The notes: a model not told the origin generated them from the letters alone. Positions 49,726-59,027 are shown, numbered from the stretch's first letter. The stretch: 64,000 nt of DNA from Archangium lansingense (GCF_026626635.1 NZ_JAPNKA010000001.1:12074501-12138500), one strand, 5' to 3'. Translations and numbers: made by a program.

Positions 49726-50813
49726 GGTGTTCCTCTCGGGGCGGGCACGAGCCCGTAGAGGGTGGTGATCTCTCGGGAGCGCGCCGCGTGGAGGGGGTCG
49801 GACTTGTCCTTGGCCTTCGAGTGACGCGCCGGGGCCGACCGCTTCCACTTCACGACGAGCCCGTACCGCGCGAGCTCCTGATCGAGCCAGTCCGCGGCAC
49901 GCAGCTCCAGCAACACGGCGAGGTCTGAGAGCAACAGCAACCCCTCGCCCCCCGGGTTGAGGTGCCCAGCCAGTCCTTCGAGGAAGCCGAGCAGGAAGCG
50001 GTTCTCCTCGTCGAACACCGCGCGGTCCACCCGGTTCTTCGGTGGCTCGGGAATCCACGGCGGATTGCTCACGATGAGGTCCGCCTTGCCGGGAGGAAAG
50101 AGGTCGCCTTCCATGACCTCGAAGCGCTTCGACAGGCCCAGCCGCTCGGCGTTCTCCCGGGCACAGGCCACCGCTCGCGAATCAATATCGGTCGCCGTCA
50201 CCGAGGCGGCTCCGCGCTGAAGCAGCAGGAACGAGAGCACGCCCGTGCCCGTGCCTACGTCGAACACCTTCTTGCCGCGCACGTCTTTGACGGACAGGAG
50301 CAGCTCGACGTAGTCCGTGCGCGTAGGCAGATACACGCCGTAGTGCGGATGGAGCTTGCCCTCGAGGCCAGGCACGTCCAGGCCCTTGCGCCGCCACTCG
50401 GCAGCTCCGAGCATGCCGAGCAACGTCTTCAGGGAGACCACGGTCCTGTCAGCGTCGGGCTCGCCCCACACCTGGAGGCAGGCCTCGGCAACATCGGGCG
50501 CCCGCTTCAGCTCCAGCCGGTAGGAGCGGTCGAGCGCCACCACGATGCGCGAGAGCGTCTCGTGCTCCAGCTGACGTGCGCGGCGCTCGGTCCGGAAGGC
50601 CTCCAGGGGCGAGCGCGCCGCCCGGGGTGGAGGGAGGCGGCGGCCCATGGCGCCCAGGAGCTGCTTTGCGTTGTGAAAGTCGCCTGTGTAGAGCAGGTGC
50701 TCGCCGCGCCGGACCCGTTTCAGGGCGGCATCCGCGGTGAGCCGGTCATCAACAGGGGAGAGCCGCGATGGAGCGGGCTCCCCACTCTCCGAGCGCCAGG
50801 TGAACGGATCCAT
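49722..50813 (-). CDS. SAM-dependent methyltransferase (HemK/RsmC-like, NPPW motif)
   Basis: A 363-residue class I methyltransferase. Motif I is VFDVGTGTGVLSFLLLQRG (about residue 187), the acidic loop is TATDIDSRAVACARENAERLGL, and the catalytic NPPW (about 250, IVSNPPWIPEP) marks an N-methyltransferase acting on an amide or exocyclic amine. The N-terminal ~150 residues are a separate helical domain (ALKRVRRGEHLLYTGDFHNAKQLLGAMGRRLPP), reminiscent of substrate-recognition domains of ribosomal/rRNA methyltransferases. Its target is unknown. It is sandwiched between dapD and dapE, the latter translationally coupled to it. Confidence 0.85.
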   Translation of the reverse strand: MDPFTWRSESGEPAPSRLSPVDDRLTADAALKRVRRGEHLLYTGDFHNAKQLLGAMGRRLPPPRAARSPLEAFRTERRARQLEHETLSRIVVALDRSYRLELKRAPDVAEACLQVWGEPDADRTVVSLKTLLGMLGAAEWRRKGLDVPGLEGKLHPHYGVYLPTRTDYVELLLSVKDVRGKKVFDVGTGTGVLSFLLLQRGAASVTATDIDSRAVACARENAERLGLSKRFEVMEGDLFPPGKADLIVSNPPWIPEPPKNRVDRAVFDEENRFLLGFLEGLAGHLNPGGEGLLLLSDLAVLLELRAADWLDQELARYGLVVKWKRSAPARHSKAKDKSDPLHAARSREITTLYGLVPAPRGTP

Positions 50814-50822
50814 GCGCGGGGT

Positions 50823-51647
50823 CTACACCGGCACGGCGAAGTCGCGCAGCGCCGCGTTGAGGCTCGTCTTCTTGTCGGTGCTCTCCTTGCGCTGCCCGAT
50901 GATGAGCGCGCACGGCACCATGTAGCGACCCGCGGGGAACTGCTTCTCCTTCATGCCCGGAATCACCACGCTGCGCGCCGGCACCCGGCCCTTGTAGACC
51001 TTCTCCTCCGGTCCAGTGACGTCGATGATGGGCGTGGACGCCGTCAGCACCACGTTGGCGCCCAGCACCGCCTCCTCTTCCACCACCACGCCCTCCACCA
51101 CGATGCAGCGGCTGCCGATGAAGGCCCTGTCCTCGATGATGACCGGCGAGGCGGTAGGCGGCTCGAGCACCCCGCCCAGTCCCACGCCGCCCGACAGGTG
51201 CACGTCACGCCCCACCTGCGCGCAGCTCCCCACCGTGGCCCACGTGTCCACCATCGTCCCCGAGCCCACCCGCGCCCCGATGTTCACGTAGCCAGGCATC
51301 ACCACCGCGCCGCGCTCCACGAACGCCCCGTAGCGCACCACGCCCGGCGGCACCACTCGCACCCCGGCCGCCTCCAGCCCCTTCTTCAACGGAATCTTGT
51401 CGAAGAACTCGAAGGGCTCCACCTCCATCACCTTCATGTCCGAGATGCCGAAGAACAGGAGGATGGCCTCCTTCACCCAGGCATTGACCTTCCAGCCCTC
51501 GGGCCCCTTCTCCGCCACTCGCACTTCACCCGCATCCAGCAGCGCTAGCGTCTCGCGCACCGCCGCGACGTACCCCGCTTCCTTCAGCTTCGCTCGGTCC
51601 GCGAAGGCCGCGGATACCTTCTGCGACAGATTCTCGATGGAGGACAT
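50823..51647 (-). CDS. dapD: 2,3,4,5-tetrahydropyridine-2,6-dicarboxylate N-succinyltransferase
   Basis: A 274-residue left-handed beta-helix enzyme, the same length as E. coli DapD. Diagnostic parts: GWKVNAWVKEAILLFFGISDM, PPGVVRYGAFVERGAVVMPGYVNIGARVGSGTMVDTWATVGSCAQVG (hexapeptide repeats), LEPPTASPVIIEDRAFIGSRCIVVEG and MVPCALIIGQRKESTDKKTSLNAALRDFAV. It transfers succinyl from succinyl-CoA onto tetrahydrodipicolinate. The start MSSIENL at 51647 has a GAAGGAG Shine-Dalgarno; the frame's first Met (51665) lacks one. First gene of the dapD / methyltransferase / dapE operon. Confidence 0.96.
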   Translation of the reverse strand: MSSIENLSQKVSAAFADRAKLKEAGYVAAVRETLALLDAGEVRVAEKGPEGWKVNAWVKEAILLFFGISDMKVMEVEPFEFFDKIPLKKGLEAAGVRVVPPGVVRYGAFVERGAVVMPGYVNIGARVGSGTMVDTWATVGSCAQVGRDVHLSGGVGLGGVLEPPTASPVIIEDRAFIGSRCIVVEGVVVEEEAVLGANVVLTASTPIIDVTGPEEKVYKGRVPARSVVIPGMKEKQFPAGRYMVPCALIIGQRKESTDKKTSLNAALRDFAVPV

Positions 51648-51689
51648 GGCCGCTCCTTCAAGCACGAAACGCTACCTGGCGCATCATCC

Positions 51690-52022
51690 TCATGCATGCG
51701 CGTGCCGCTCCGTCGCCATTGCCGTGTGCGGAGGCTCCGCCAGCGGGTAGATGGCCGTGACAATCTCCGTGTGCAGCCGGCCCGCCTCGGGCTCCAGGGC
51801 CTCGCGCCCCCGCCCCGCCACGTACACCCCCTTGCCTGCCACCCGCTCCACTCGCGCCAGGGGCACCGCCCACACCTTGCGGGAGAAGCGCTGGCGCATA
51901 AACAGCACCGTCTCCCCGATGCACGCCACCTTCCCCAGGACCTTCCCGTCCTGGTCACGCAGCTTCATCCCGTGCTGAATCGAGCGCCGCTCGAAGGGGG
52001 ACTCCAACCACTCCACACCCAT
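51690..52022 (-). CDS. DUF2171/PRC-barrel-like protein, copy 1
   Basis: A 110-residue protein. Residues ~18-75 (GMKLRDQDGKVLGKVACIGETVLFMRQRFSRKVWAVPLARVERVAGKGVYVAGRG) follow the DUF2171/PRC-barrel plan GM-v-D-x-dG-x-xlG-x-V and closely resemble a second gene at 62318-62536. The C-terminal ~35 residues carry several His (LHTEIVTAIY...ERHAHA). The start codon sits directly after one arm of a perfect 9-bp inverted repeat, with the Shine-Dalgarno GGAGGTGA within or next to the arm. Cellular role unknown. Confidence 0.7.
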   Translation of the reverse strand: MGVEWLESPFERRSIQHGMKLRDQDGKVLGKVACIGETVLFMRQRFSRKVWAVPLARVERVAGKGVYVAGRGREALEPEAGRLHTEIVTAIYPLAEPPHTAMATERHAHA

Positions 52023-52053
52023 GGCCTCACCTCCACTCGCTCAAGGTGAGGCC
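52023..52053 (-). promoter_or_regulatory. Perfect 9-bp inverted repeat overlapping a ribosome-binding site
   Basis: Arms GGCCTCACC and GGTGAGGCC (52023-52031 and 52045-52053) with a 13-nt loop. In the minus-strand transcript the 3' arm abuts the AUG of the DUF2171-like gene and contains part of its GGAGGTGA Shine-Dalgarno. It could hide the ribosome site or serve as a terminator-like stem after selW. Confidence 0.55.
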
Positions 52054-52113
52054 CGGGTCTCCCACCGGGGAGCACGGCGCCGGGAGCCAGGCCCCCGGCC
52101 GCCTGCCCGCGCC

Positions 52114-52368
52114 CTAGGAGCCTGCGGGGGTGGAGGGGCCACCCACCACCTTGGCCACCGCCTCGACAATCTGCTGCTCGGTGGGGAAGGCGAAGGACTC
52201 CTTCGTCACTACCGGGGTGCCATCCACATCCACGATGAAGCTGCCGGAAGGACCGACCTTCAGCTCCGCGTCCAGGTTCAGCTCCTTCTTCAGTGCGGCC
52301 GCCGCACGGGCGGCCCGAGGCCTGTAGCCTCAAGCACTACAGAACGTGATGGTGATGCGGGACGCCAT
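52114..52368 (-). CDS. SelW-type selenoprotein (Rdx family) with in-frame UGA selenocysteine
   Basis: Reading from ATG at 52368, codons are MASRITITFCSA, then TGA (52330-52332), then GYRPRAARAAAALKKEL... through GPSGSFIVDVDGTPVVTKESFAFPTEQQIVEAV to a TAG at 52114-52116. With TGA as selenocysteine the product is 84 residues and has the CxxU-G-Y redox motif of SelW, exactly the Rdx-family (SelW/SelT/SelH) fold plan: strand, CxxU, helix, G-S-F-x-V-x-x-D-G hairpin, FP loop, helix. AGGAG lies 9 nt before the ATG. A perfect 7-bp stem follows the UGA. A role as thiol/selenol oxidoreductase is inferred from the family. Standard callers would end it after 12 residues and miss it. Confidence 0.92.
52297..52332 (-). 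promoter_or_regulatory. Candidate bacterial SECIS element
   Basis: In the minus-strand mRNA the UGA is followed after 14 nt by the stem GGCCGCC - CGUGC loop - GGCGGCC, a perfect 7-bp helix with a GU in the apical loop at nt 23-24 after UGA. Position and loop GU resemble known bSECIS hairpins that recruit SelB. Confidence 0.7.
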
Positions 52369-52518
52369 GGCGGGTCTCCTCGGGATGGGGGCGCGAAGGG
52401 TGCGCCTCCCTGGTGTGTAGCCATTGAAATACCGAACCACGAGGAGCGTGCAAGCAGGACACCCGTTCCCCTGTCCGCTCCCTCCTGATGTTGATTGACG
52501 CAGAGGTAGGCGAGCGGC

Positions 52519-53966
52519 ATGCAGCCGTCCATGGCTCCCCACCGTCCGAACCTCGCCGCCGCCTACGACCCCGAGCACTTCCGCCGCCTCGGACACCAAC
52601 TGGTGGACCAGCTCGCCGACCACCTCGCCCGCACCACCCGTCGCGAGGGCCCCGTCCTGCCCTGGGCCCCGCCCGCGGCCCACCTCGAGCGTTTCCCCGC
52701 GAACTTCCCCGAGGAGCCGACTGGCGACGCCTCCGCCCTCCTCGCGCGCGTCATCGAGGGGTCGCACCACCTGCACCACCCGCACTACGTGGGCCACCAG
52801 GTGTCCGCCCCCCTGCCCCTGGCCGCTTTGTGCGACCTCGTCTCCTCGCTCCTCAACAACGGCATGGCCGTCTACGAGATGGGGCCCATCTCCACCGCCA
52901 TGGAGCACAACGTGGTGGCTGGATGGCTGGAGTGCTCGGCCTGCCCGAGGGCTCCGGCGGCGTCCTCACCTCGGGCGGCTCCGCCGGCAACCTCACCGCC
53001 CTGCTCGCCGCGCGTCAGGCCAAGGCCGGCTTCGATGCGTGGAACGGCGGCCCTACCGCTGGGCCTCCCCTCACCGTGCTCGTCCCCGAGTCCACTCACT
53101 ACTGCATCGCCCGCTCCGTGCGGATGATGGGCTGGGGCTCCGAAGGTGTCACCCCCGTCCCCGTGGACGCGCGCTACCGGCTGCGTCCCGAGGCGTTGGA
53201 GGAGGCACTCGCCGCCGCGAAGCGCGCCGGCCGCCGTCCCATCGCCGTGGTGGCCAGCGCCGGCTCCACCGCCACCGGCGCATTCGACGCCCTCGACGCC
53301 GTGGCCGACTTCTGCGCGAAGCATGACCTCTGGTTCCACGTGGATGGGGCCCACGGCGCCTCGGCCGCACTCAGCCCCCGCTATCGCCACCAGGTAAAGG
53401 GCATCGAGCGTGCCGACTCGGTGGTGTGGGACGCGCACAAGCTGATGATGATGCCGGCGCTCATCACCGCCGTGCTCTTCCGCGAGAGCCACCGCTCCTT
53501 CGAGGCCTTCGCGCAAGAGGCCTCCTACCTCTTCAACGGCCAGGACACACGGCGCTGGAGCGACGTGGCGCTGCGCACCCTCGAGTGCACCAAGGAGATG
53601 ATGGCCCTCAAGCTGTACACCTGCCTCAGCACCCTGGGCACGAAGCTCTTCGCGGACTCCGTCACCGACACCTTTGACCTGTCCCGCCGCTTCGCCGAGC
53701 GACTCCAGTCCTCCGGCGACTTCGAGCTGGCCGTCTCTCCCGACTGCAACATCGTCTGCTTCCGCCACACCCCCCAGGGCATCCCCACCTCCGAACTCGA
53801 CGCGCTCCAGGTGCGCCTGCGCGAGTCGCTCGTCACGAGCGGGGACTTCTACCTGGTGCAGACGACGCTCGGCGGGCGCGTGTGGCTGCGCACCACCGTC
53901 ATCAATCCGCTCACCACCGATGAGGACCTGGACGCCCTCCTGAACGCCCTGCGCCGGGCTGTCTGA
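52519..53966 (+). pseudogene. PLP-dependent group II decarboxylase, frameshifted
   Basis: The N-terminal ~134 codons are read in one frame (FRRLGHQLVDQLADHLA, SHHLHHPHYVGHQVSAPLPLAALCDLVSSLLNNGM, STAMEHNVVAGW) and the rest in another (MAGVLGLPEGSGGVLTSGGSAGNLTALLAAR, HVDGAHGASAAL, PLP-lysine block VWDAHKLMMMPAL). The switch is at about 52915-52922 and would be repaired by one added base; the span is one base short of 483 codons. The complete protein resembles aromatic-L-amino-acid, glutamate or diaminobutyrate decarboxylases. The active site is otherwise intact, so a sequencing error or very recent mutation is likely. Confidence 0.82.
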
Positions 53967-53989
53967 GCCTCCTGTTACAACCCCGCGAA

Positions 53990-54023
53990 ATCAGTGAAAC
54001 AGGAATTTTATGCTGGAACTGAT
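53990..54023. other. Short inverted repeat in AT-richer intergenic DNA
   Basis: ATCAGT (53990-53995) and ACTGAT (54018-54023) flank a 22-bp AT-richer stretch in the 132-bp gap upstream of the secreted protein gene. Possible operator; no recognised family. Confidence 0.25.
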
Positions 54024-54098
54024 ATCACGGATGGTAGTAGGAGCCGCGACGAAGTTTCACCCCATAGGCCGCTCCCCGGCCTTCGCGAGGCCTCCTCC

Positions 54099-54875
54099 AT
54101 GAAGCCCACCTCTTCTCTCAAGTCCCTTTTCGGCGGTCTGGTGCTGCTGGCCGCTCCGGCCGCCCTGGCGGACAGCGCCGCGAACATCGCCCTCTTCGAC
54201 TCGAAGATGACGGCGGCGCGCACAAGCACCAGCCCCAGTGGCTCGACGGTCACCCGCCCGGAGATGGTGGGTGCGCTCGACGCCTTCGCCTGGGACTCCT
54301 GGGTGGACGCCACGGAGCGCGCCCACCTGTCCACCAAGGTGGGCAATGCCACCTTCCTCACGGGCCTGACGAACGATGCGAAGAAGTACCTCAACGACTT
54401 CTACGAGCTGAACGACGCGGCGGACTACGGGGCGCCGCTGAGCATGGACGCGGTATCGGGCACGCCGGCCCAGCTGTACGGCGCGAGCGGACCGCTCGCC
54501 AGCGCCTCGCGCATCCAGGAGGGCTCCATCCCCTACGGCGAGGGCGTGGCCAATCAGGTGACGCTGACGGAGACGTACGGGTGGGCCTTCGGCAGCCACT
54601 ACGACTATGGGTACTTCTTCGCGCCCATCACCGAGGCCGAGCTCCGCACCCGGCTGCAGCAGCGCACGTACTCGGGCACGCCGACCGCGGCCGAGGTCAA
54701 TGGAGCGGTGGCGTACATCACCCAGGTATCGGGCACTGGCCAGCGGCTCTACATCTCGAGCTGGCGCTCCATGGGCCGGGGCGGTCCGGGCGAGTCGGCC
54801 GGCTTCGTGGTAGCCGCCGTCAGCAACGACCGGCGCTTCGTGCGCATGGTGGAAGTGCTCACCTGGGCGGAGTGA
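54099..54875 (+). CDS. Secreted protein of unknown function
   Basis: A 258-residue protein. The ATG at 54099 gives a signal peptide (MKPTSSLKSLFGGLVLLAAPAALA); the upstream part of the frame (to 53994) is unlikely to be coding. The mature region is polar with Tyr/Gly-rich stretches (TETYGWAFGSHYDYGYFFAPI, QLYGASGPLASASRIQEGS, YISSWRSMGRGGPGESAGFVV) and ends RMVEVLTWAE. No Cys, no enzyme motif and no family recognised. It stands alone between the decarboxylase and the glycosyltransferase gene. Confidence 0.65.
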   Translation: MKPTSSLKSLFGGLVLLAAPAALADSAANIALFDSKMTAARTSTSPSGSTVTRPEMVGALDAFAWDSWVDATERAHLSTKVGNATFLTGLTNDAKKYLNDFYELNDAADYGAPLSMDAVSGTPAQLYGASGPLASASRIQEGSIPYGEGVANQVTLTETYGWAFGSHYDYGYFFAPITEAELRTRLQQRTYSGTPTAAEVNGAVAYITQVSGTGQRLYISSWRSMGRGGPGESAGFVVAAVSNDRRFVRMVEVLTWAE

Positions 54876-54983
54876 CCCTCCCGAGGACGTGAGGGCCTGC
54901 CTGGGGCCCTTCCCCCTGGGTCCCCAGGCCCCTGCACCGAAGAGTCGCGCGGGGCGCGGAAATCGGATAGAGCCCGCTCCGCC

Positions 54984-55703
54984 ATGCTCGTCTCGGTCGT
55001 CATCCCCGTCTACAACGAGATCTCCACCCTCGCTGAGCTCCTCCGCCGCGTCATTGCGGTGGACTTCCCGAAGGAGCTCGTCATCGTGGACGACTGCTCC
55101 CGCGACGGAAGCCGCGAGCTGCTCCAGCGTCTGGCCAGCGAGGGCCTGTCCGCCATCGGCGGCACCCCGAAGAACCGCAACGAGGTGCGCGTCCTCTTCC
55201 AGGAGAAGAACCAGGGCAAGGGCGCGGCCCTGCGCCGCGGCTTTACCGAGTCCACCGGGGATATCGTCATCGTCCAGGACGCGGACCTCGAGTACGACCC
55301 GCGGGAGATTCCCCGCGTCCTCCAGCCCATCATCGATGGGGACGCGGACGTCGTCTTCGGCAGCCGCTTCACCGGCACGCCCCGGCGCGTCCTCTACTTC
55401 TGGCACTCGGTGCTGAACAACCTCCTCACGATGCTGTCCAACATGACCAGCAACCTGAACCTCACCGACATGGAGACCTGCTACAAGGCCTTCCGGGCCG
55501 AGGTCATCCGGTCGGTGCACATCGAGGAGGACCGCTTCGGCATCGAGCCCGAAATCACCGCCAAGGTGGCCCGCGGCGGTTGGCGCGTCTTCGAGGTGCC
55601 CATCAGCTACCACGGGCGCACCTACGAGGAGGGCAAGAAGATCGGCTGGAAGGACGGCGTCCGGGCCCTCTACGCCATCGGCAAGTACGCCATCAAACGC
55701 TGA
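54984..55703 (+). CDS. Family 2 glycosyltransferase (DPM1/polyprenyl-phosphate sugar transferase-like)
   Basis: A 239-residue GT-A enzyme. Blocks: SVVIPVYNEISTLAELL, ELVIVDDCSRDGS, FQEKNQGKGAALRRGFTESTGDIVIVQDADLEYDP with the DxD-type metal motif, VVFGSRFTG and, near the end, EITAKVARGGWRVFEVPISYHGRTYEEGKKIGWKDG. This is the dolichol-phosphate-mannose-synthase-like group, which loads a sugar from a nucleotide donor onto polyprenyl phosphate. There are no C-terminal membrane helices, so it would work at the inner membrane surface. No GtrA-like flippase is adjacent. Confidence 0.92.
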   Translation: MLVSVVIPVYNEISTLAELLRRVIAVDFPKELVIVDDCSRDGSRELLQRLASEGLSAIGGTPKNRNEVRVLFQEKNQGKGAALRRGFTESTGDIVIVQDADLEYDPREIPRVLQPIIDGDADVVFGSRFTGTPRRVLYFWHSVLNNLLTMLSNMTSNLNLTDMETCYKAFRAEVIRSVHIEEDRFGIEPEITAKVARGGWRVFEVPISYHGRTYEEGKKIGWKDGVRALYAIGKYAIKR

Positions 55704-55838
55704 GGTTCCGGGGCACCAGGCTGTCCAACAGCTGACACCTCCCCATTCCCCCAGGGGAGCCCCCGTCCACCCGGCGGCCGCTTCCCCGCCCTCCTGCCTC
55801 CAGGTGCCCTTTGGGCCGCCGGTCCCTAGCTTCCCGGC

Positions 55839-56402
55839 GTGCTACCGCGATTCCTCCTCTACGGGTGTGCTGGCTGGGTGATGGAGGTGTGCTTCACCGG
55901 CATGAGCGCGGCCCTCGTCCAGCGGGACTCGCATGGTACGGCGAAGACGTACCTCTGGATGCACCCCATCTATGGGGCCACCGCGCTGGGGCTGGAGTTC
56001 CTCCATGACCGGCTGCGCTTCCTGCCCCGGCCCGTGCGCGCGCTCGCCTACACCGCCGTCATCTTCGGCGCCGAGTACGCCACCGGCTGGCTGCTGCGCC
56101 GGGCGCTCGGCCGCTGCCCCTGGGACTACGAGGACAAGGGCTGGAGCGTCAAGGGGCTCATCCGCCTGGACTACGCCCCCTTCTGGTACGTCGCCGGCCT
56201 GCTCTTCGAGCCCGTGCGAGAGGCCTTCCTGCGCGTCACCAGCGAGGCCCTGCGCCAGACGCCCGAGTACCGCCATGCCGTGGAGAACGGCACCGTGGCC
56301 GAGCCCCAGCACTTCGCCCCCGTCTCCACCGAGCAGGAGGCCGGGGAAGCGGCGGACACCTTCCTCCTCGCCGAGGAGAGCGAGCTCCACCCCAGCCCTT
56401 GA
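55839..56402 (+). CDS. CmpB-type (ABC-transporter type IV) membrane protein
   Basis: A 187-residue protein whose first ~125 residues fit the CmpB/putative ABC-transporter type IV family: FLLYGCAGWVMEVCFTG, LWMHPIYGATALGLEFLHDRL, AVIFGAEYATGWLLRRALGRCPWDYEDKGWSVKGLIRLDYAPFWYVAGLLFE. Four to five hydrophobic stretches are visible; the C-terminal ~55 residues are an acidic soluble tail. The start is a GTG with a weak ribosome site. Function of the family is unknown. It precedes mreB by 242 bp. Confidence 0.8.
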   Translation: MLPRFLLYGCAGWVMEVCFTGMSAALVQRDSHGTAKTYLWMHPIYGATALGLEFLHDRLRFLPRPVRALAYTAVIFGAEYATGWLLRRALGRCPWDYEDKGWSVKGLIRLDYAPFWYVAGLLFEPVREAFLRVTSEALRQTPEYRHAVENGTVAEPQHFAPVSTEQEAGEAADTFLLAEESELHPSP

Positions 56403-56536
56403 AAGGAGACAGGGAACCAGGCCCTTCAGGAGGGAAGACCCTTCACCCCGGACCTGCTCTCAGAGGGGGAAAGGGGTGATGGAGGGAAAGAACAGGAGAC
56501 GTCGTGGGCCGGACGCTCTCCGGCCGGGCCCTGCCC

Positions 56537-56542
56537 TTGACA
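56537..56542 (+). promoter_or_regulatory. TTGACA -35-like element upstream of mreB
   Basis: A perfect TTGACA lies 103 nt before the mreB ATG. Seventeen nt later the sequence is CATCGG, a poor -10, so the promoter call rests on the -35 alone. A small stem CCCTG/CAGGG lies between it and the start. Confidence 0.3.
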
Positions 56543-56644
56543 GTTGGCTTTTCTTCCTGCATCGGGCCCTGCGTAGTAGGTTGCCGCGCACTCCCTGTTG
56601 GTGCAGGGAAATGACGCCGCACCTTTGAAAGTTTCCGCCCCCGT

Positions 56645-57679
<1,035 letters not shown>

Positions 57680-57719
57680 GCAGTCGACCGCGCCCCTTCC
57701 CCTCACTCTCCCTCAATAT

Positions 57720-57754
57720 CCCCTCTCCCTCCGGGAGAGGGACGGGGTGAGGGT
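57720..57754 (+). repeat. 35-bp dispersed palindromic element, copy 3
   Basis: CCCCTCTCCC, three bases, GGGAGAGGG, tail GGGTGAGGGT, just after mreB. It matches the copies inside the EamA gene. It may act as a bidirectional terminator between convergent genes. Confidence 0.75.
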
Positions 57755-57818
57755 ATCTCGAGCCCCGAGTTGGATCGCAGGGAGCCCTCGTCACATGGGT
57801 TGGAGTACGGATCCGGGC

Positions 57819-57853
57819 ACCCTCACCCTGACCCTCTCCCGAGGGGAGAGGGG
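57819..57853 (-). repeat. 35-bp dispersed palindromic element, copy 4 (inverted)
   Basis: The same 35-bp element in reverse orientation, 64 bp after copy 3 and just outside the 3' end of the ABC permease gene. The two copies form a large inverted repeat between the convergent genes. Confidence 0.75.
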
Positions 57854-57866
57854 ATGTTGAGGGGAT

Positions 57867-59024
57867 TCAAGCTCTCAAGGCATCCAGGATGGACAGCCGT
57901 GAGGCGCGCAGGGCGGGCAGCAGTCCGCCCAGTGTGCCCATCAACGTTCCGAAGACGATCGCCGCCACCACGATTCCCGGCGTCGGTGTGAAGCCGAAGC
58001 GCACCTCGGCGAATGTCTGGAAGTTGAGCGTCCGGATCTCCATCCACCTCGTGGCCAGCGCCCCCAGTGCTCCCAGCACGCCTCCCGCCGCTCCCAGTAC
58101 CGCGGATTCGATGAGGATGCTCGCCAGCACGCTCCGGCGCCGGTAGCCCACCGCCCGCAGCATCCCCAGCTCGCCGATGCGCGCCGCCACCTGCGCGTAC
58201 ATGGTGATCATCGCCCCCAGCACCGCGCCCACGCTGAAGATAAAGGACACGAACAGGCCGAGCACCCGGATGAAGGTGGCCAGCCACGTTGCCTGCTCTG
58301 CCCAGTACTCGGGCTCCGACTTCGCCTCGAGCGTGAAGCGTGGATCCGCCTCCACTCCCTTGATGAAGGCGTCGCGCGCCTGCTCCGAGCCCGTGCGCAC
58401 CACCACAGCGCTCAGCCCCGGCCGCTCGAAGGCAGCCCCCAGCCGATTGACGTCCACCCACAGCTCGGACTCGTAGGCCCCGCCCTCGGCGGTGAACACG
58501 CCCACCACCGGCCAGCGCTCCTCGGCGAACACCAGCTCCCCTCCCAAGTGCGCCCCTGGCGAGCGGCCTACCAGCGCCTCGCCCAGCGCAATCTCGTTGG
58601 TGCCCATCCGGGGCTCCCGGCCGGCGATGAGCCGCACCGTGGGCCGGATGGCGAAGCTCTCCGGGCCGATGCCCCGAGCGTTGATGTTCGACTCCTTCCC
58701 ATCTCCTCGCGGGAGCAGCACCGGCACCACCAGCTCGCCCGCCACCAGGGGATTCCCCTCCACCGAGGAGGCCACCTGCGGGGCGCTGCCCAGGGCGCGC
58801 AGCGCGTCCCGCTCCACGTTGCTCATCAGCTCGCTGGTGGCCCCCTCGGCCAGGAGGACGACGTTGCGCGGGTCTCCTCCCGAGGCGAGCGCGGACTCGA
58901 TTCCGTTGGCCAGCATCAGCACCGCCGAGAAGACGAAGACGACGAGCCCCAGGCCCAGCACGGTGAGCCCCGTGGACAGCCGCCGCGCCCAGAGGCTGCG
59001 CGTGTTGTAGTAGAGGGGAATCAT
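57867..59024 (-). CDS. ABC transporter permease, FtsX family (downstream copy)
   Basis: A 385-residue MacB-type permease: N-terminal helix (LSTGLTVLGLGLVVFVFSAVLMLANG), a periplasmic domain (~45-250), then three helices with the FtsX block (LATFIRVLGLFVSFIFSVGAVLGAMITMY, RRRSVLASILIESAVLGAAGGVLGALGAL, PGIVVAAIVFGTLMGTLGGLLPALRASR). It ends three bases from the start side of a second permease gene. With its sister permease it forms the membrane pore pair of a MacAB-like system. Confidence 0.9.
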   Translation of the reverse strand: MIPLYYNTRSLWARRLSTGLTVLGLGLVVFVFSAVLMLANGIESALASGGDPRNVVLLAEGATSELMSNVERDALRALGSAPQVASSVEGNPLVAGELVVPVLLPRGDGKESNINARGIGPESFAIRPTVRLIAGREPRMGTNEIALGEALVGRSPGAHLGGELVFAEERWPVVGVFTAEGGAYESELWVDVNRLGAAFERPGLSAVVVRTGSEQARDAFIKGVEADPRFTLEAKSEPEYWAEQATWLATFIRVLGLFVSFIFSVGAVLGAMITMYAQVAARIGELGMLRAVGYRRRSVLASILIESAVLGAAGGVLGALGALATRWMEIRTLNFQTFAEVRFGFTPTPGIVVAAIVFGTLMGTLGGLLPALRASRLSILDALRA

Positions 59025-59027
59025 CGC

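Noticed and set aside
52330..52908. 192-codon minus-strand ORF ending in ...MASRITITFCSA
   Set aside because: Its upstream part is antisense to the decarboxylase; only the last 12 codons are real, being the start of the selenoprotein whose TGA was taken as a stop.
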